Origin: Sphingobacteriaceae bacterium GW460-11-11-14-LB5
GTDB taxonomy: Bacteria > Bacteroidota > Bacteroidia > Sphingobacteriales > Sphingobacteriaceae
Assembly: GCA_002151545.1 (NCBI GenBank)
Contig: CP021237.1
Coordinates: 1,984,001-2,048,000 of the forward strand
Length of the DNA: 64,000 nucleotides
Direction of reading: 5' to 3'
A program made the translations under genes and the position numbers. Positions 46,845 through 56,321 of the stretch are shown piece by piece (the first letter of the stretch is position 1; each line of letters starts with the position of its first letter). Below the pieces are notes generated by a model. That model ran no database searches. It was not told where the DNA came from and worked only from the letters and a program-made list of their open reading frames with translations.

Positions 46845-47966
46845 TTAACCCAGCGCCTGTGCTAAATCAGCGATAATATCATCTGCATGTTCTAAACCTA
46901 CAGAAATACGGAGTAGGTTTTTAGGCGTTTTACTATCAGGGCCTTCTACGGAATAACGGTGCTCGATTAAACTTTCAACACCTCCTAAACTGGTCGCCTG
47001 CGCAAATAACTGAACTTTGTTGACCACTTTATGGGCAGCCTCAACATCTCCTTTAACCAGGAACGACATCATCCCACCAAAATCTTTCATTTGTTTCTTT
47101 GCAATATCGTGCTGTGGGTGACTTTCTAATCCAGGATAAAAAACAGCTTCAACATTTGGATGTGCGTTTAAATAGTCAGCGATAATCTTTCCATTTTCAC
47201 AGTGTCCTTTCATGCGGTAAGCCAGTGTTTTAATACTTCTGGTTAATAGAAAACAATCGAAAGGAGAAGGCACCGCACCACCCGTTTGCTGGATGTTTTT
47301 GATTTTCTCCCAAAGCTCATCTTTTTTGGCCGTTACCAAAATTCCGCCGAGTACATCGCTGTGTCCGCCCAGGTATTTGGTGCTGCTGTGCATCACAATA
47401 TCCGCACCCAGTAAAATTGGGTTTTGTAAAATTGGAGAAGCAAAAGTGCTATCGCAGGCCAATGTAATGTTTTTCGCCTTCGCGATCTTAGCAATTTCTT
47501 CGATATCGGTAACTTTTAATAAAGGATTGGATGGCGTTTCAATCCAGATCAGTTTGGTGTTGGATCTGATGCTCGCTTGTATCAGATCTAAATCGGTCTG
47601 GTCAATAAAGTCAAATTCCAAACTATCGTTAAAAATAGTAAGCAATTGTTTTTTAATTCCCCAATACATATCATCTGGCGCAATAATGTGGCTGCCGGGT
47701 TTTAAGGCCTGGAATAAAACCAGACCACAGGTGTTCCCCGAAGAAAAAGCCGCTGCATCCTCACCATATTCTAATTTGGCCACAGTGTTTTCTAAAGCAG
47801 ACCGGTTTGGATTGCTTACCCTGCTATACATGTGTCCGCCCGGATAGCCGCCTTCTGCATCGCGAAAAAAAGTTGTCGACAGATTAAGAGGAGGAGTGAC
47901 ATCGCCTGTAATGCTTTTTACAAGATTAGAAGCGTGAATAGCAAGGGTTTCGGGTTTCATGGTCAT
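46845..47966 (-). CDS. Cystathionine gamma-synthase/lyase-like PLP enzyme
   Basis: The 373-residue product belongs to the Cys/Met metabolism PLP family. It starts PETLAIHASNLVKSITGDVTPP, has HMYSRVSNPNRSALE, and the Schiff-base block MHSSTKYLGGHSDVLGG. It could act as cystathionine gamma-synthase, beta-lyase or gamma-lyase; sequence alone does not separate these well. It lies near metY-metX but is transcribed separately. Confidence 0.87.
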   Translation of the reverse strand: MTMKPETLAIHASNLVKSITGDVTPPLNLSTTFFRDAEGGYPGGHMYSRVSNPNRSALENTVAKLEYGEDAAAFSSGNTCGLVLFQALKPGSHIIAPDDMYWGIKKQLLTIFNDSLEFDFIDQTDLDLIQASIRSNTKLIWIETPSNPLLKVTDIEEIAKIAKAKNITLACDSTFASPILQNPILLGADIVMHSSTKYLGGHSDVLGGILVTAKKDELWEKIKNIQQTGGAVPSPFDCFLLTRSIKTLAYRMKGHCENGKIIADYLNAHPNVEAVFYPGLESHPQHDIAKKQMKDFGGMMSFLVKGDVEAAHKVVNKVQLFAQATSLGGVESLIEHRYSVEGPDSKTPKNLLRISVGLEHADDIIADLAQALG

Positions 47967-48082
47967 TATTTTGATCGAAGTAATATCGGGATGTAATTTA
48001 ATAATTTGGCGCTAATTTAAGGTTCGTAATGGTTTTGGCAAGATTTATGTAACAAGTTTGACGAAATTTAAATTAAACAAAA

Positions 48083-48577
48083 ATGAAAAGATTATTTATA
48101 GCTATCGCAATAGCATGTTCTACTTTAGTAATGTTACAAAGTTGTAATACTGCAAAAAGAGTAACAGCAGGTGTAACAGGTAGCAGAGGTACAGTGGTTC
48201 GCGAATGGGTGGTGAGTAATGTAGCTTTAGAAGGATTGCCTGATGGCGCTGTGCAAGGTTTGTTTGGAGAGAAATCTTACAAATGTTTTCAGGGAAGTAC
48301 ATGGAATTTAACCAATAGCGGAAATGGTTCTTATACTTTGCCAGCATCAAGCGCTTGTGGTTCGGTAATGCAAACTATTTTCTGGTCGGCAGCACCTAAA
48401 GATCAAACCTTCCAGTTTAAGAAAATATTTGAAGGTGATAAAGCTAAAAATGTAACAGAAGGTTACCGTTTAGTATTAACTGATCTTTCTAGCACACAAA
48501 TGATCTTAAAATCGCCAATCGAATTTGGTGGCAAAACTGCAAACATCGTTTTAACGTTTGTACCTGCAGCAAGATAA
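48083..48577 (+). CDS. Lipocalin-like lipoprotein
   Basis: The 164-residue product has a lipobox (MLQSC, Cys about 21). The mature domain has an eight-strand barrel pattern with GSTWNLTNSGNGSYTL, and is typical of small Bacteroidota lipocalin-like proteins. The function is unknown. It has its own terminator and a 116-base upstream gap. Confidence 0.75.
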   Translation: MKRLFIAIAIACSTLVMLQSCNTAKRVTAGVTGSRGTVVREWVVSNVALEGLPDGAVQGLFGEKSYKCFQGSTWNLTNSGNGSYTLPASSACGSVMQTIFWSAAPKDQTFQFKKIFEGDKAKNVTEGYRLVLTDLSSTQMILKSPIEFGGKTANIVLTFVPAAR

Positions 48578-48606
48578 TTAAATTTACCTACGAAAAACAT
48601 ATAGTG

Positions 48607-48636
48607 AAAGCACTTCTGAAAAGAAGTGCTTTTTTT
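48607..48636 (+). terminator. Rho-independent terminator after the lipocalin-like gene
   Basis: AAAGCACTTCT (48607-48617) pairs with AGAAGTGCTTT (48622-48632) around GAAA and is followed by a T run. It is a clear intrinsic terminator. Confidence 0.93.
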
Positions 48637-48657
48637 GTTTACCGTCTTTTAGGATTG

Positions 48658-48917
48658 CCACGGAAACACGGATTTACATGGAGTCTCTTGGACTGTTTTA
48701 TAGTAGGTTTTTAACCACAGATTAACACAGATATAAATTAGAATCAGGTTTTGTCTTACATATCTGGCCGTCAAGCGGGGAAACATCAATTTATACTGGA
48801 GTTTGACAGTTATTTTTCTGTGCCTTCCGTGTTTCCGTGGCTGATATTATTAAGCTTAAATGAGTTTTTAACTGGATACCCAATCAAAATCTGTGTTTAT
48901 CTGTCCTGATCTGTGGT
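48658..48917. repeat. Interleaved inverted repeats (A-B-A'-B')
   Basis: Copy A CCACGGAAACACGGA (48658-48672) and its inverse TCCGTGTTTCCGTGG (48826-48840) alternate with B AACCACAGATTAACACAGAT (48713-48732) and its partner near 48889-48917 (ATCTGTGTT then GATCTGTGGTT). The order A-B-A'-B' means both stems cannot form nested. It lies in the 437-base gap before mqnE; no coding region is seen. Confidence 0.7.
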
Positions 48918-49014
48918 TAATTACAGCGATTGCTATCTTAAAATCGCGGTTTGTTACAAGAAAATGATTTTCAAATCGCCTCATTATTGTATTTTTGTTC
49001 AAAATAAATCAGGA

Positions 49015-50208
49015 ATGAATACAACTGAGCAAGTTGAAAAAATATTAGCTGATACCAATTTATCAACTGAATTACAAAACATAGCACACAAAGTTCTTCA
49101 CGGAGAACGCATTACCTTTGACGAAGGCGTTTACCTCTACGAACATGCCGAACTGGGCTACCTGGGGGTTCTGGCGAATTTTATCAGGGAGCAAAAACAC
49201 GGTGATAAAACCTATTTCAACCGGAATTTCCATTTAGAACCGACCAATCTTTGTGTTTACGATTGCAAATTTTGCTCGTATTCCCGTTTAATCAAGCAAA
49301 AAGAAGAAGGATGGGCTTTAACGATGGAGCAAATGCTCGATATCGTTAAAAAATATGATGGAGAACCGGTAACCGAAGTACATATTGTAGGTGGCGTACT
49401 TCCTCAATATGATGTGGCCTTTTATGCTGCCTTATTTACAGCAATTAAACAGCATCGCCCCGATTTACATGTGAAAGCATTAACTCCTGTGGAGTATCAT
49501 TATATTTTTAAGAAAGCCAAAATTGATTACGCAACAGGTATGCGTTTGATGAAAGAGGCTGGATTAGAATCGATACCAGGTGGTGGAGCCGAAATTTTTC
49601 ACCCTGAGATCAGGGAACAGATTGCTAAAGACAAATGTACAGGCCAGCAATGGTTGGATATACACGAGGAATGGCATAAACTGGGTATGCGCAGTAATGC
49701 CACCATGCTTTATGGCCATATCGAAAAATACTGGCATCGCGTCGATCATATGGAAAAACTACGTGAATTACAGGATCGCACAGGTGGTTTCCAGACTTTT
49801 ATCCCTTTAAAATTCAGAAATCAGCATAACCAGATGAGCAACGTGCCAGAATCTTCAGTGATTGAAGATTTAAGGAATTATGCCATCGCCCGTATCTACA
49901 TGGATAATTTCGATCATATTAAAGCCTATTGGGCCATGATCAGTCGCGAAACTGCGCAGTTATCCTTAAATTATGGTGTTGACGATATTGACGGTACTTT
50001 AGATGATACCACCAAAATATACTCGATGGCTGGTGCTGAAGAGCAAACACCTGCAATGAGCACCAAAGAACTGGTGAATTTGATTAAACAGGTGGGCAGA
50101 AAGGCAATAGAACGCGATACTTTATACAATGTGGTGACCGATTTCGAGCATGTAGTTTTCGAAGAAGAAAAGAAACCGCAGTATTATAAGCTGCCGGTAG
50201 TGAATTAG
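49015..50208 (+). CDS. mqnE: Aminodeoxyfutalosine synthase (radical SAM)
   Basis: The 397-residue product, starting at ATG 49015, has the radical-SAM cysteines CVYDCKFC (C80, C84, C87) and further MqnE motifs: EVHIVGGVLPQYDV and GGGAEIFHPEIR. MqnE makes aminodeoxyfutalosine from 3-enolpyruvylbenzoate-type precursor in the futalosine menaquinone pathway. A start at 48913 would add 34 residues that do not match. mqnA is 827 bases downstream, with a phosphatase gene between. Confidence 0.92.
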   Translation: MNTTEQVEKILADTNLSTELQNIAHKVLHGERITFDEGVYLYEHAELGYLGVLANFIREQKHGDKTYFNRNFHLEPTNLCVYDCKFCSYSRLIKQKEEGWALTMEQMLDIVKKYDGEPVTEVHIVGGVLPQYDVAFYAALFTAIKQHRPDLHVKALTPVEYHYIFKKAKIDYATGMRLMKEAGLESIPGGGAEIFHPEIREQIAKDKCTGQQWLDIHEEWHKLGMRSNATMLYGHIEKYWHRVDHMEKLRELQDRTGGFQTFIPLKFRNQHNQMSNVPESSVIEDLRNYAIARIYMDNFDHIKAYWAMISRETAQLSLNYGVDDIDGTLDDTTKIYSMAGAEEQTPAMSTKELVNLIKQVGRKAIERDTLYNVVTDFEHVVFEEEKKPQYYKLPVVN

Positions 50209-50310
50209 GATTGTTATGATGATAGGATTTAACAACTTTTCGCAAAATCCAAAAATCAATAAATAAAAACGTTAATCCTGCAATCTTATAACCCTAAAAA
50301 TCCCATTTTA

Positions 50311-50937
50311 ATGGTCAAAGAAATATACATCATACGCCACGGCGAAACGGAACTTAACAGACAAGGCATAGTACAGGGCAGAGGTATAAATTCTGACTTA
50401 AATGATTTGGGCCGGGCACAGGCTGAAGCCTTTTACCAAACGTATAAAGACATCCCTTTTGATAAGATTTATACTTCCGAATTAAAACGTACCTGGCAAA
50501 CCGTTCAAAAATTTATAGATGCTAAATTACCCTGGGAAAAACTTTCAGGCTTAGACGAGCTTGCCTGGGGCATTTGGGAAGGACAACCCAATACGGAACT
50601 TGCACGCGATGCTTTCCGTGAGATGTTACAAAGCTGGCAGGACGGAGATTATACGGCTCATTTCGAAGGTGGCGAAAGCGTTCAGGATGTTTACGAACGT
50701 TTAAAACAACCGATGGAAGTTTTAATGACCAGACCTGAAGAAAAAACAGTTTTACTGTGTATGCACGGCAGGGCAATGCGCGTTTTCTTATGTTTGTTAC
50801 TAGGTAAACCATTAAGCGAAATGACTGAATTTCCACATCAGAATACCGTGCTTTATAAAATGGGTTTTGAGGATGGAAAATTTACTGTTCTTGAATTTAA
50901 CAGTGCCATTCATTTAGACGGTTTAATAATTGAATAA
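50311..50937 (+). CDS. Histidine phosphatase-family protein
   Basis: The 208-residue product has the RHGETELNRQGIVQGRG nucleophile motif at the start, a second His near CMHGRAMR, and GGESVQDVYERL, typical of phosphoglycerate-mutase-like phosphatases. The substrate is unknown. It sits between mqnE (102-base gap) and mqnA (98-base gap). Confidence 0.9.
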   Translation: MVKEIYIIRHGETELNRQGIVQGRGINSDLNDLGRAQAEAFYQTYKDIPFDKIYTSELKRTWQTVQKFIDAKLPWEKLSGLDELAWGIWEGQPNTELARDAFREMLQSWQDGDYTAHFEGGESVQDVYERLKQPMEVLMTRPEEKTVLLCMHGRAMRVFLCLLLGKPLSEMTEFPHQNTVLYKMGFEDGKFTVLEFNSAIHLDGLIIE

Positions 50938-50948
50938 CTTTCTCAGTT

Positions 50949-51010
50949 CGTCATCCTGAACTTGTTTCAGGATCTTTTAGGACAGATGCTGAAATAAATT
51001 CAGCATGACG
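50949..51010. repeat. GTCAT-ended palindromic repeat, copy 1
   Basis: The element starts CGTCATCCTGAACTTG and ends with AGCATGACG, forming two hairpins (ATCCTGAA..TTCAGGAT and GATGCTGAA..TTCAGCAT). It is an inverted-repeat element of the same family as 56184-56276. Confidence 0.8.
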
Positions 51011-51035
51011 GCAACAATTAAAAGTAAATAACACC

Positions 51036-51776
51036 TTGAATAAGATTAAAATATCGGCAGTTGCCTATACCAATACCAAAGCTTTTATATACGGATTAAC
51101 ACATTCGGACATTATAAATAAAATTGATTTAAGTTTAGATATCCCTTCAGATTGTGCAGCCAAAGTGATTAACGGTCAGGTTGATATCGGTTTGATGCCA
51201 GTAGCGGCTATCCCTTTAGTTCCCAATGCCAATATTGTGGCCGATTATTGTATCGGAAGTGATGGAGGGGTGAACTCTGTATTCATTTTTAGTGAAGTTC
51301 CGGCCCGTGAAATTAAAACGGTCAGATTAGATAGCCACTCGCGTACATCAAATAATTTGGCTAAAGTATTGCTTAAGTTCCACTGGAAAAAGGAAGTGGA
51401 ATTTACGACAGATCCGACTGCAAAAACGGATGCTTTTGTTTTAATAGGTGACCGAACTTTTGGTAAAAAAGACGATTTCGCTTATGCCTACGACATGGGT
51501 GAGGAATGGAAAAATTTTACCGGATTGCCTTTTATGTATGCGGCCTGGGTAGCCAATAAAGAAATCTCGCAAGAGTTTAAAGCCGAATTTAACGCGGCTT
51601 TAAAATTTGGACTGAAGCATAGAAAAGACGTTTTAAAGGAACTACCTGAAGTGCAAAATTTCGATCTGGAAGATTATTTATATCACCGGCTTCAATTTGA
51701 TGTTACCGACGACAGAAGGAAAGCTTTAAAATTGTTTTTGGGATATATTGAGGAATTAGAAAAAGTAAGTACATAA
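51036..51776 (+). CDS. mqnA: Chorismate dehydratase of the futalosine pathway
   Basis: The 246-residue periplasmic-binding-protein-fold enzyme has ISAVAYTNTKAFIYGL at the start, INGQVDIGLMPVAAIP, LDSHSRTSNNLAKVLL and FAYAYDMGEEWKNFTGLPFMYA. MqnA removes water from chorismate to start the futalosine menaquinone pathway. The start is a TTG at 51036. With mqnE it shows that this organism makes menaquinone by that route. Confidence 0.9.
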   Translation: MNKIKISAVAYTNTKAFIYGLTHSDIINKIDLSLDIPSDCAAKVINGQVDIGLMPVAAIPLVPNANIVADYCIGSDGGVNSVFIFSEVPAREIKTVRLDSHSRTSNNLAKVLLKFHWKKEVEFTTDPTAKTDAFVLIGDRTFGKKDDFAYAYDMGEEWKNFTGLPFMYAAWVANKEISQEFKAEFNAALKFGLKHRKDVLKELPEVQNFDLEDYLYHRLQFDVTDDRRKALKLFLGYIEELEKVST

Positions 51777-51779
51777 TAA

Positions 51780-51875
51780 AATCGTCATCTCGACTGTAGC
51801 TTAGTCCCGAACTTTCGGGAGAGAGATCTATAACAGATTTCTCGACTTCGTTGCACTCCGCTCGAAATGACGATT
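51780..51875. repeat. GTCAT-ended palindromic repeat, copy 3
   Basis: Ends AATCGTCATCTCGA (51780-51793) and TCGAAATGACGATT (51862-51875) are inverted copies with one mismatch. An internal perfect hairpin TCCCGA-ACTT-TCGGGA lies at 51805-51820. Confidence 0.8.
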
Positions 51876-51937
51876 AATTATATTGAGTTATCACAAATCA
51901 ATTTATTAGAAAAGTTATTTTTTGAAGTTTAATTAAA

Positions 51938-52252
51938 CTAGTGACTTTTCATTTTTCCAGCCACTTTTTCCAATGTACTTTTTAACTTCGTTAAAGCGCC
52001 TGTAATGGCTAAATCGTAAGTATTACCCATATTGGTAACTGCAATAGGATCTTTTCCGGTAATTCTGGCTTCTAACAAACATCTTTTATCATCTAAGCCA
52101 TCTTTACTGCCATTTTCATCTGATAAATGGACCTCCAGACGTGTAATTAAATCGCTATATCTGCTCAAACCTTCATTTAACTGCGTTTGAATTTTTTCAT
52201 CGTATTCCTGGTGGATAGTTAAACTTTTGTCGGTATTCAGTTGGATCGTCAT
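51938..52252 (-). CDS. HPF/RaiA-family ribosome-associated protein
   Basis: The 104-residue product shows a compact alpha/beta pattern (MTIQLNTDKSLTIHQEYDEK start, RLEVHLSDENGSKDG, DDKRCLLEARITG) matching the HPF/RaiA fold. Such proteins bind idle ribosomes in stationary phase. Its N-terminus is shorter than classical long HPF, which fits the short type. Confidence 0.8.
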   Translation of the reverse strand: MTIQLNTDKSLTIHQEYDEKIQTQLNEGLSRYSDLITRLEVHLSDENGSKDGLDDKRCLLEARITGKDPIAVTNMGNTYDLAITGALTKLKSTLEKVAGKMKSH

Positions 52253-52337
52253 AATTAAAATATTAGTTGTAAATTATATAAGATTAACACACAACTTCCG
52301 GAAACGTTTTGAATTAGGGTTAATTGTTGATAATATG

Positions 52338-52690
52338 GTTAACTGTTTAAACTGTAAAAAGGGTTAATTGTTGAAGCAAGAAAATTATTATGCAACCGGG
52401 TAACAGACCATTGTATCTAAACCTGATAGGAGCGGGCACGAGTGTAACGAAGTAAAGCGGATAGCAGGACTACAAGATCCGAAATGCACAGCACCCTTCA
52501 TTTTCTAGACCTAGTTAACTGTTTAAACTGTAAAAAGGGTTAACTGTTGAAGCAAGAAAATTATTATGCAACTGGGTAACAGACCATTATACCTAAACCT
52601 GATGGGAGCGAACACGAGTGTAACGAAGTAAAGCGGATAGCAGGACTACACACCCCGAAATGCACAGCACCTTTCATTTCTAATCCTGGT
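52338..52690. repeat. Two-copy 176-bp tandem direct repeat
   Basis: A unit beginning GTTAACTGTTTAAACTGTAA occurs at 52338-52513 and again at 52514 to about 52689. The copies differ at scattered sites. Each contains a segment TAAAGCGGATAGCAGGACTA whose reverse complement resembles the element near 30932. No ORF spans it. The rest of the 605-base gap before mutS appears gene-free. Confidence 0.88.
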
Positions 52691-52857
52691 TAGTTATTTA
52701 AATTGATGAACAACTATGCCTACCAATAACCGATTCGATGCATTACTCGTTTAAGCAAAACGACCAAGCTTGCTAACAATCTTTTAACTTTTCAACAAAA
52801 CAGCTGTAAAATGCTTATTCGTGTTATCTTTATGGCTTTTGTAAATTAATTTCAGTT

Positions 52858-55470
52858 TTGGCTAAAGACACGAATAAAGAAACCCCGTTAATGCAGCAAT
52901 ACAACGCGATTAAAGCGAAGTATCCGGGCGCACTTTTACTATTTAGGGTTGGCGATTTTTATGAAACGTTTGGCGAAGATGCCATTAAAACGGCACAGAT
53001 TTTAGGCATCGTATTAACCAGAAGAGGTACCGGCCCTAATGGCGGTGCTTTAGAACTGGCTGGCTTTCCACATCATTCTTTGGATAACTACTTATCTAAA
53101 CTGGTGAGGGCAGGACAACGCGTGGCCATTTGCGATCAGCTCGAAGATCCTAAAACTACAAAAACTATTGTTAAACGTGGTGTAACAGAATTGGTTACGC
53201 CCGGAGTAGCTTACGGTGATAACATAGTCAATCAGAAATCGAACAATTTCCTTGCCTGTGTTTTCTTTGATAAAACACAACTGGGGGTTTCATTTTTAGA
53301 TATATCAACAGGTGAATTTCTAATTGCACAAGGTAACAGCGATTATATTGATAAACTTTTGCAGGGTTTTAAGCCAACAGAGGTTATTTTTCAGAAATCG
53401 AAACGCCAGGCCTTTACCGAGAACTTCGGCGATCGTTTTTACACCTTTGGTTTAGACGAATGGCCTTTTACAAGCGATTTCGGAAACGAAACGCTGATGA
53501 AACACTTCGAGGTTTCTTCGTTAAAAGGTTTTGGTGTAGAACGTTTGCAGAGCGGAATTGTAGCTGCAGGTGTAATTTTACACTATCTGGGCGAAACCGA
53601 GCACCGTAATCTGCAGCATATCAGTTCAATAGGTCGTATTGAAGAAGACCGCTACATGTGGTTAGATCGCTTTACGATCCGTAACCTGGAGCTGGTAAAT
53701 TCGCCGAACGACAACGCCGTAACCTTGTTCGATATTCTGGATCATACCTGTACGCCAATGGGTGCACGTTTGTTGCAGAAGTGGATTATTATGCCATTAA
53801 AAGAGTTGAAGCCTATTCAGGAACGTCTTGGTATGGTGGAGTATTTTGTAAAACATGAAGAGCTACAAGGGGAATTTTTAAGTAACATTAAACAGATTGG
53901 CGATTTAGAACGACTGATTTCTAAAGTTGGTCTGCAACGTGTTGGTCCGAGAGAATTAGTCGCATTAAAACGTGCACTTTACCATATTGAAGCCGTTAAA
54001 AAACTGGCTGCCGATTCTAAAAATCCTTTCCTGATTAAAATAGCGGATCAGTTGAATCCATGTTTGGCCATTAGGGAAAGAATTGAAAGGGAATTGCAGC
54101 CTGATCCACCGGCATTGCTGATTAAAGGAAATGTAATTGCCGACGGCATTGATGAAGATTTAGACCGTTTGCGTAAAATTGCCTTTGGTGGTAAGGATTA
54201 CCTGGTGCAGATACAGAAACGTGAAGCAGAAGCAACCGGAATCCCATCTTTAAAAATTGCCTTCAACAATGTTTTTGGTTACTATTTAGAGGTTACACAT
54301 ACCCACAAAGATAAAGTGCCGGCAGGCTGGATCCGTAAACAAACGCTGGTAAATGCCGAGCGTTACATTACACCGGAGCTTAAAGAATACGAAGATCAAA
54401 TTTTAGGTGCAGAGGAAAAGATACAAGCCATTGAAATCCGCCTGTATAATGAACTGATGTACGAAACAGCCAGTTACATTAAACCGATCCAGCTCGATTC
54501 GTTTTTAATTGCACAGCTTGATTGTTTATTGTGTTTTGCACAATTGGCGGCTAAGAATCATTATAACAAACCTAAGGTTACCGAAAATAAGGTGCTTGAC
54601 ATTAAAGGTGGCCGTCACCCGGTAATTGAAAAACAATTGCCTGTAGGGCAGGAGTACATCACTAATGATGTGTATCTGGATACCGATAGTCAGCAAATTA
54701 TTATGATTACCGGACCCAACATGGCGGGTAAGTCGGCCATTTTAAGACAAACCGCGCTGATTGTATTGATGGCACAAATGGGCTCTTTCGTTCCGGCTAA
54801 AGATGCTGAAGTAGGTATTGTAGACAAGATATTTACCCGCGTAGGGGCATCTGATAATATTTCTTCAGGAGAAAGTACATTCATGGTCGAAATGAATGAG
54901 ACTGCCAGTATTTTGAATAATATTTCGGATGATAGTTTGATTTTACTCGATGAAATTGGTCGCGGAACCAGTACCTATGATGGTATTTCAATCGCCTGGG
55001 CCATTGCCGAATTTTTACACCAGCACCCAACCGCGCGACCAAAAACATTGTTCGCCACGCACTACCATGAGCTAAACGAACTGGCCAATACCATGCCGCG
55101 CATCAAAAACTTTAATGTATCGGTAAAAGAAATGACCAATAAGGTAATCTTTTTACGGAAGCTGGTTCCAGGTGGCAGTGAACATAGTTTTGGTATACAC
55201 GTAGCGAAAATGGCGGGGATGCCAACAAAATTAATTGGTCGTGCGAATGAGATCCTGAAAAAACTGGAAATAGACAGAACCGAGGGACAAAGCATTAAAG
55301 ACAGTATTAAAAAAGTGCAGAACCAGGCTTATCAGTTACAGATGTTTGCCATCGATGATCCTGTTCTAGTGAAAATCCGTGATACGCTGAATAATTTGGA
55401 TGTAAATGCGTTAACTCCTGTTGAAGCTTTGCTTAAATTGGACGAAATACAGCGATTGATTAAGAATTAG
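52858..55470 (+). CDS. mutS: DNA mismatch-repair protein MutS
   Basis: The 870-residue product starts with the mismatch-recognition domain ([10 protein letters not shown], containing the Phe-x-Glu motif). It ends with the ABC-type ATPase: Walker A GPNMAGKS near residue 619, STFMVEMNE, and [10 protein letters not shown]. MutS binds mispaired bases and starts repair. The start codon is TTG at 52858. The length is normal. Confidence 0.97.
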   Translation: MAKDTNKETPLMQQYNAIKAKYPGALLLFRVGDFYETFGEDAIKTAQILGIVLTRRGTGPNGGALELAGFPHHSLDNYLSKLVRAGQRVAICDQLEDPKTTKTIVKRGVTELVTPGVAYGDNIVNQKSNNFLACVFFDKTQLGVSFLDISTGEFLIAQGNSDYIDKLLQGFKPTEVIFQKSKRQAFTENFGDRFYTFGLDEWPFTSDFGNETLMKHFEVSSLKGFGVERLQSGIVAAGVILHYLGETEHRNLQHISSIGRIEEDRYMWLDRFTIRNLELVNSPNDNAVTLFDILDHTCTPMGARLLQKWIIMPLKELKPIQERLGMVEYFVKHEELQGEFLSNIKQIGDLERLISKVGLQRVGPRELVALKRALYHIEAVKKLAADSKNPFLIKIADQLNPCLAIRERIERELQPDPPALLIKGNVIADGIDEDLDRLRKIAFGGKDYLVQIQKREAEATGIPSLKIAFNNVFGYYLEVTHTHKDKVPAGWIRKQTLVNAERYITPELKEYEDQILGAEEKIQAIEIRLYNELMYETASYIKPIQLDSFLIAQLDCLLCFAQLAAKNHYNKPKVTENKVLDIKGGRHPVIEKQLPVGQEYITNDVYLDTDSQQIIMITGPNMAGKSAILRQTALIVLMAQMGSFVPAKDAEVGIVDKIFTRVGASDNISSGESTFMVEMNETASILNNISDDSLILLDEIGRGTSTYDGISIAWAIAEFLHQHPTARPKTLFATHYHELNELANTMPRIKNFNVSVKEMTNKVIFLRKLVPGGSEHSFGIHVAKMAGMPTKLIGRANEILKKLEIDRTEGQSIKDSIKKVQNQAYQLQMFAIDDPVLVKIRDTLNNLDVNALTPVEALLKLDEIQRLIKN

Positions 55471-55600
55471 GAAAGGTTAGAGGTTTAGGGTGTAAGGCTG
55501 AAGTTAGGTGTAAGGTTTGAGGCTTAAGTATCTCAAGACCAAAAATATTGATGCCTTTGAAATAATATTAAAATCTAAGCCTTACACTGAAAAATAAGCT
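55471..55600. repeat. Degenerate TTTAGGG/GTGTAAGG-rich tract
   Basis: Repeated AGGTTTAGGG, GTGTAAGG and AGGTGTAAGG units occur just after mutS. Their inverse appears as CTAAGCCTTACACTG (near 55590) and in the following gene start. It seems related to the telomere-like tract at 42739. Confidence 0.55.
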
Positions 55601-55641
55601 TAATATAAGAATAACAATTTAGTGACCATAAAATTGACACG

Positions 55642-56166
55642 ATGGAAATAACCTTAAACCTTCCACCTTATGCCTTACGCCTCAAAAATATTTTTTACTT
55701 AATAACACTCATAGTTTTTCTTTCGTCTTGCGGTAGCCGGAAATACACCGTTAAAAGTGATACGAAAGCTTCAAAGGCGGCAGATGCGATGGCAAATTTA
55801 CAAAGCAAACCACTTTATCGTTTCATTACCGACTGGACAGGTGTTAAATACCGTTTTGGTGGTTTAGATAAAGGCGGAATTGACTGTTCTGGTTTTGCTT
55901 TTTTATTGGAGAAAGAAATTTATGGGGTTACACTTCCGCGCATTTCACGCGAGCAGGCCAATGTGGTGAGACGTAAAAGTATCGATAATTTAAAGGAAGG
56001 AGATTTGGTGTTTTTCTCTTTTGGTGGCAATGATGTAGATCATGTAGGCGTATACCTCAACAATGGTTTTTTTGTGCATGCCAGCACGACCAGAGGTGTA
56101 ATTGTTGATGATTTAACTTTACCTGCCTACCAAAGGGTATTGGTAAAATCGGGATCGGTGAATTAG
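55642..56166 (+). CDS. NlpC/P60-family lipoprotein
   Basis: The 174-residue product has a hydrophobic signal segment ending in lipobox LSSC (Cys about 31) and an NlpC/P60 domain. Catalytic Cys lies in GGIDCSGF (about 81), with His in VDHVGVYL (about 132). Family members cut peptidoglycan peptide bonds. Its first 15 codons (MEITLNLPPYALRLK) arise from a CCTTA-rich repeat tract related to the one upstream of it. The only nearby start codon that keeps the signal segment is ATG 55642. Confidence 0.88.
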   Translation: MEITLNLPPYALRLKNIFYLITLIVFLSSCGSRKYTVKSDTKASKAADAMANLQSKPLYRFITDWTGVKYRFGGLDKGGIDCSGFAFLLEKEIYGVTLPRISREQANVVRRKSIDNLKEGDLVFFSFGGNDVDHVGVYLNNGFFVHASTTRGVIVDDLTLPAYQRVLVKSGSVN

Positions 56167-56183
56167 TTAATTCCTATACTTGT

Positions 56184-56276
56184 CGTCATGCTGAACTTGT
56201 TTCAGCATCTTATTAGTGAAAATGAATTACGATGAGTATTATTCTTTAAAGACCCTGAAACAAGTTCAGGGTGACG
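56184..56276. repeat. GTCAT-ended palindromic repeat, copy 2
   Basis: The element runs from CGTCATGCTGAACTTG to CAAGTTCAGGGTGACG. The 15-base CTGAACTTGTTTCAG at the left arm is the exact reverse complement of CTGAAACAAGTTCAG at the right, and each arm folds as its own hairpin. It lies between the NlpC/P60 and thioredoxin-like genes. Confidence 0.85.
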
Positions 56277-56321
56277 GACATTAAAAATAAAACAATCTTC
56301 ACCAAATTTCGTTATTCATCT

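Noticed and set aside
48913..49014. N-terminal extension of MqnE
   Set aside because: The 34 extra residues do not resemble the family and lie in the repeat-rich leader.
56271..56321. GTG start of the TlpA-like gene inside the palindromic repeat
   Set aside because: ATG 56322 starts a normal signal peptide. The upstream residues come from the repeat.
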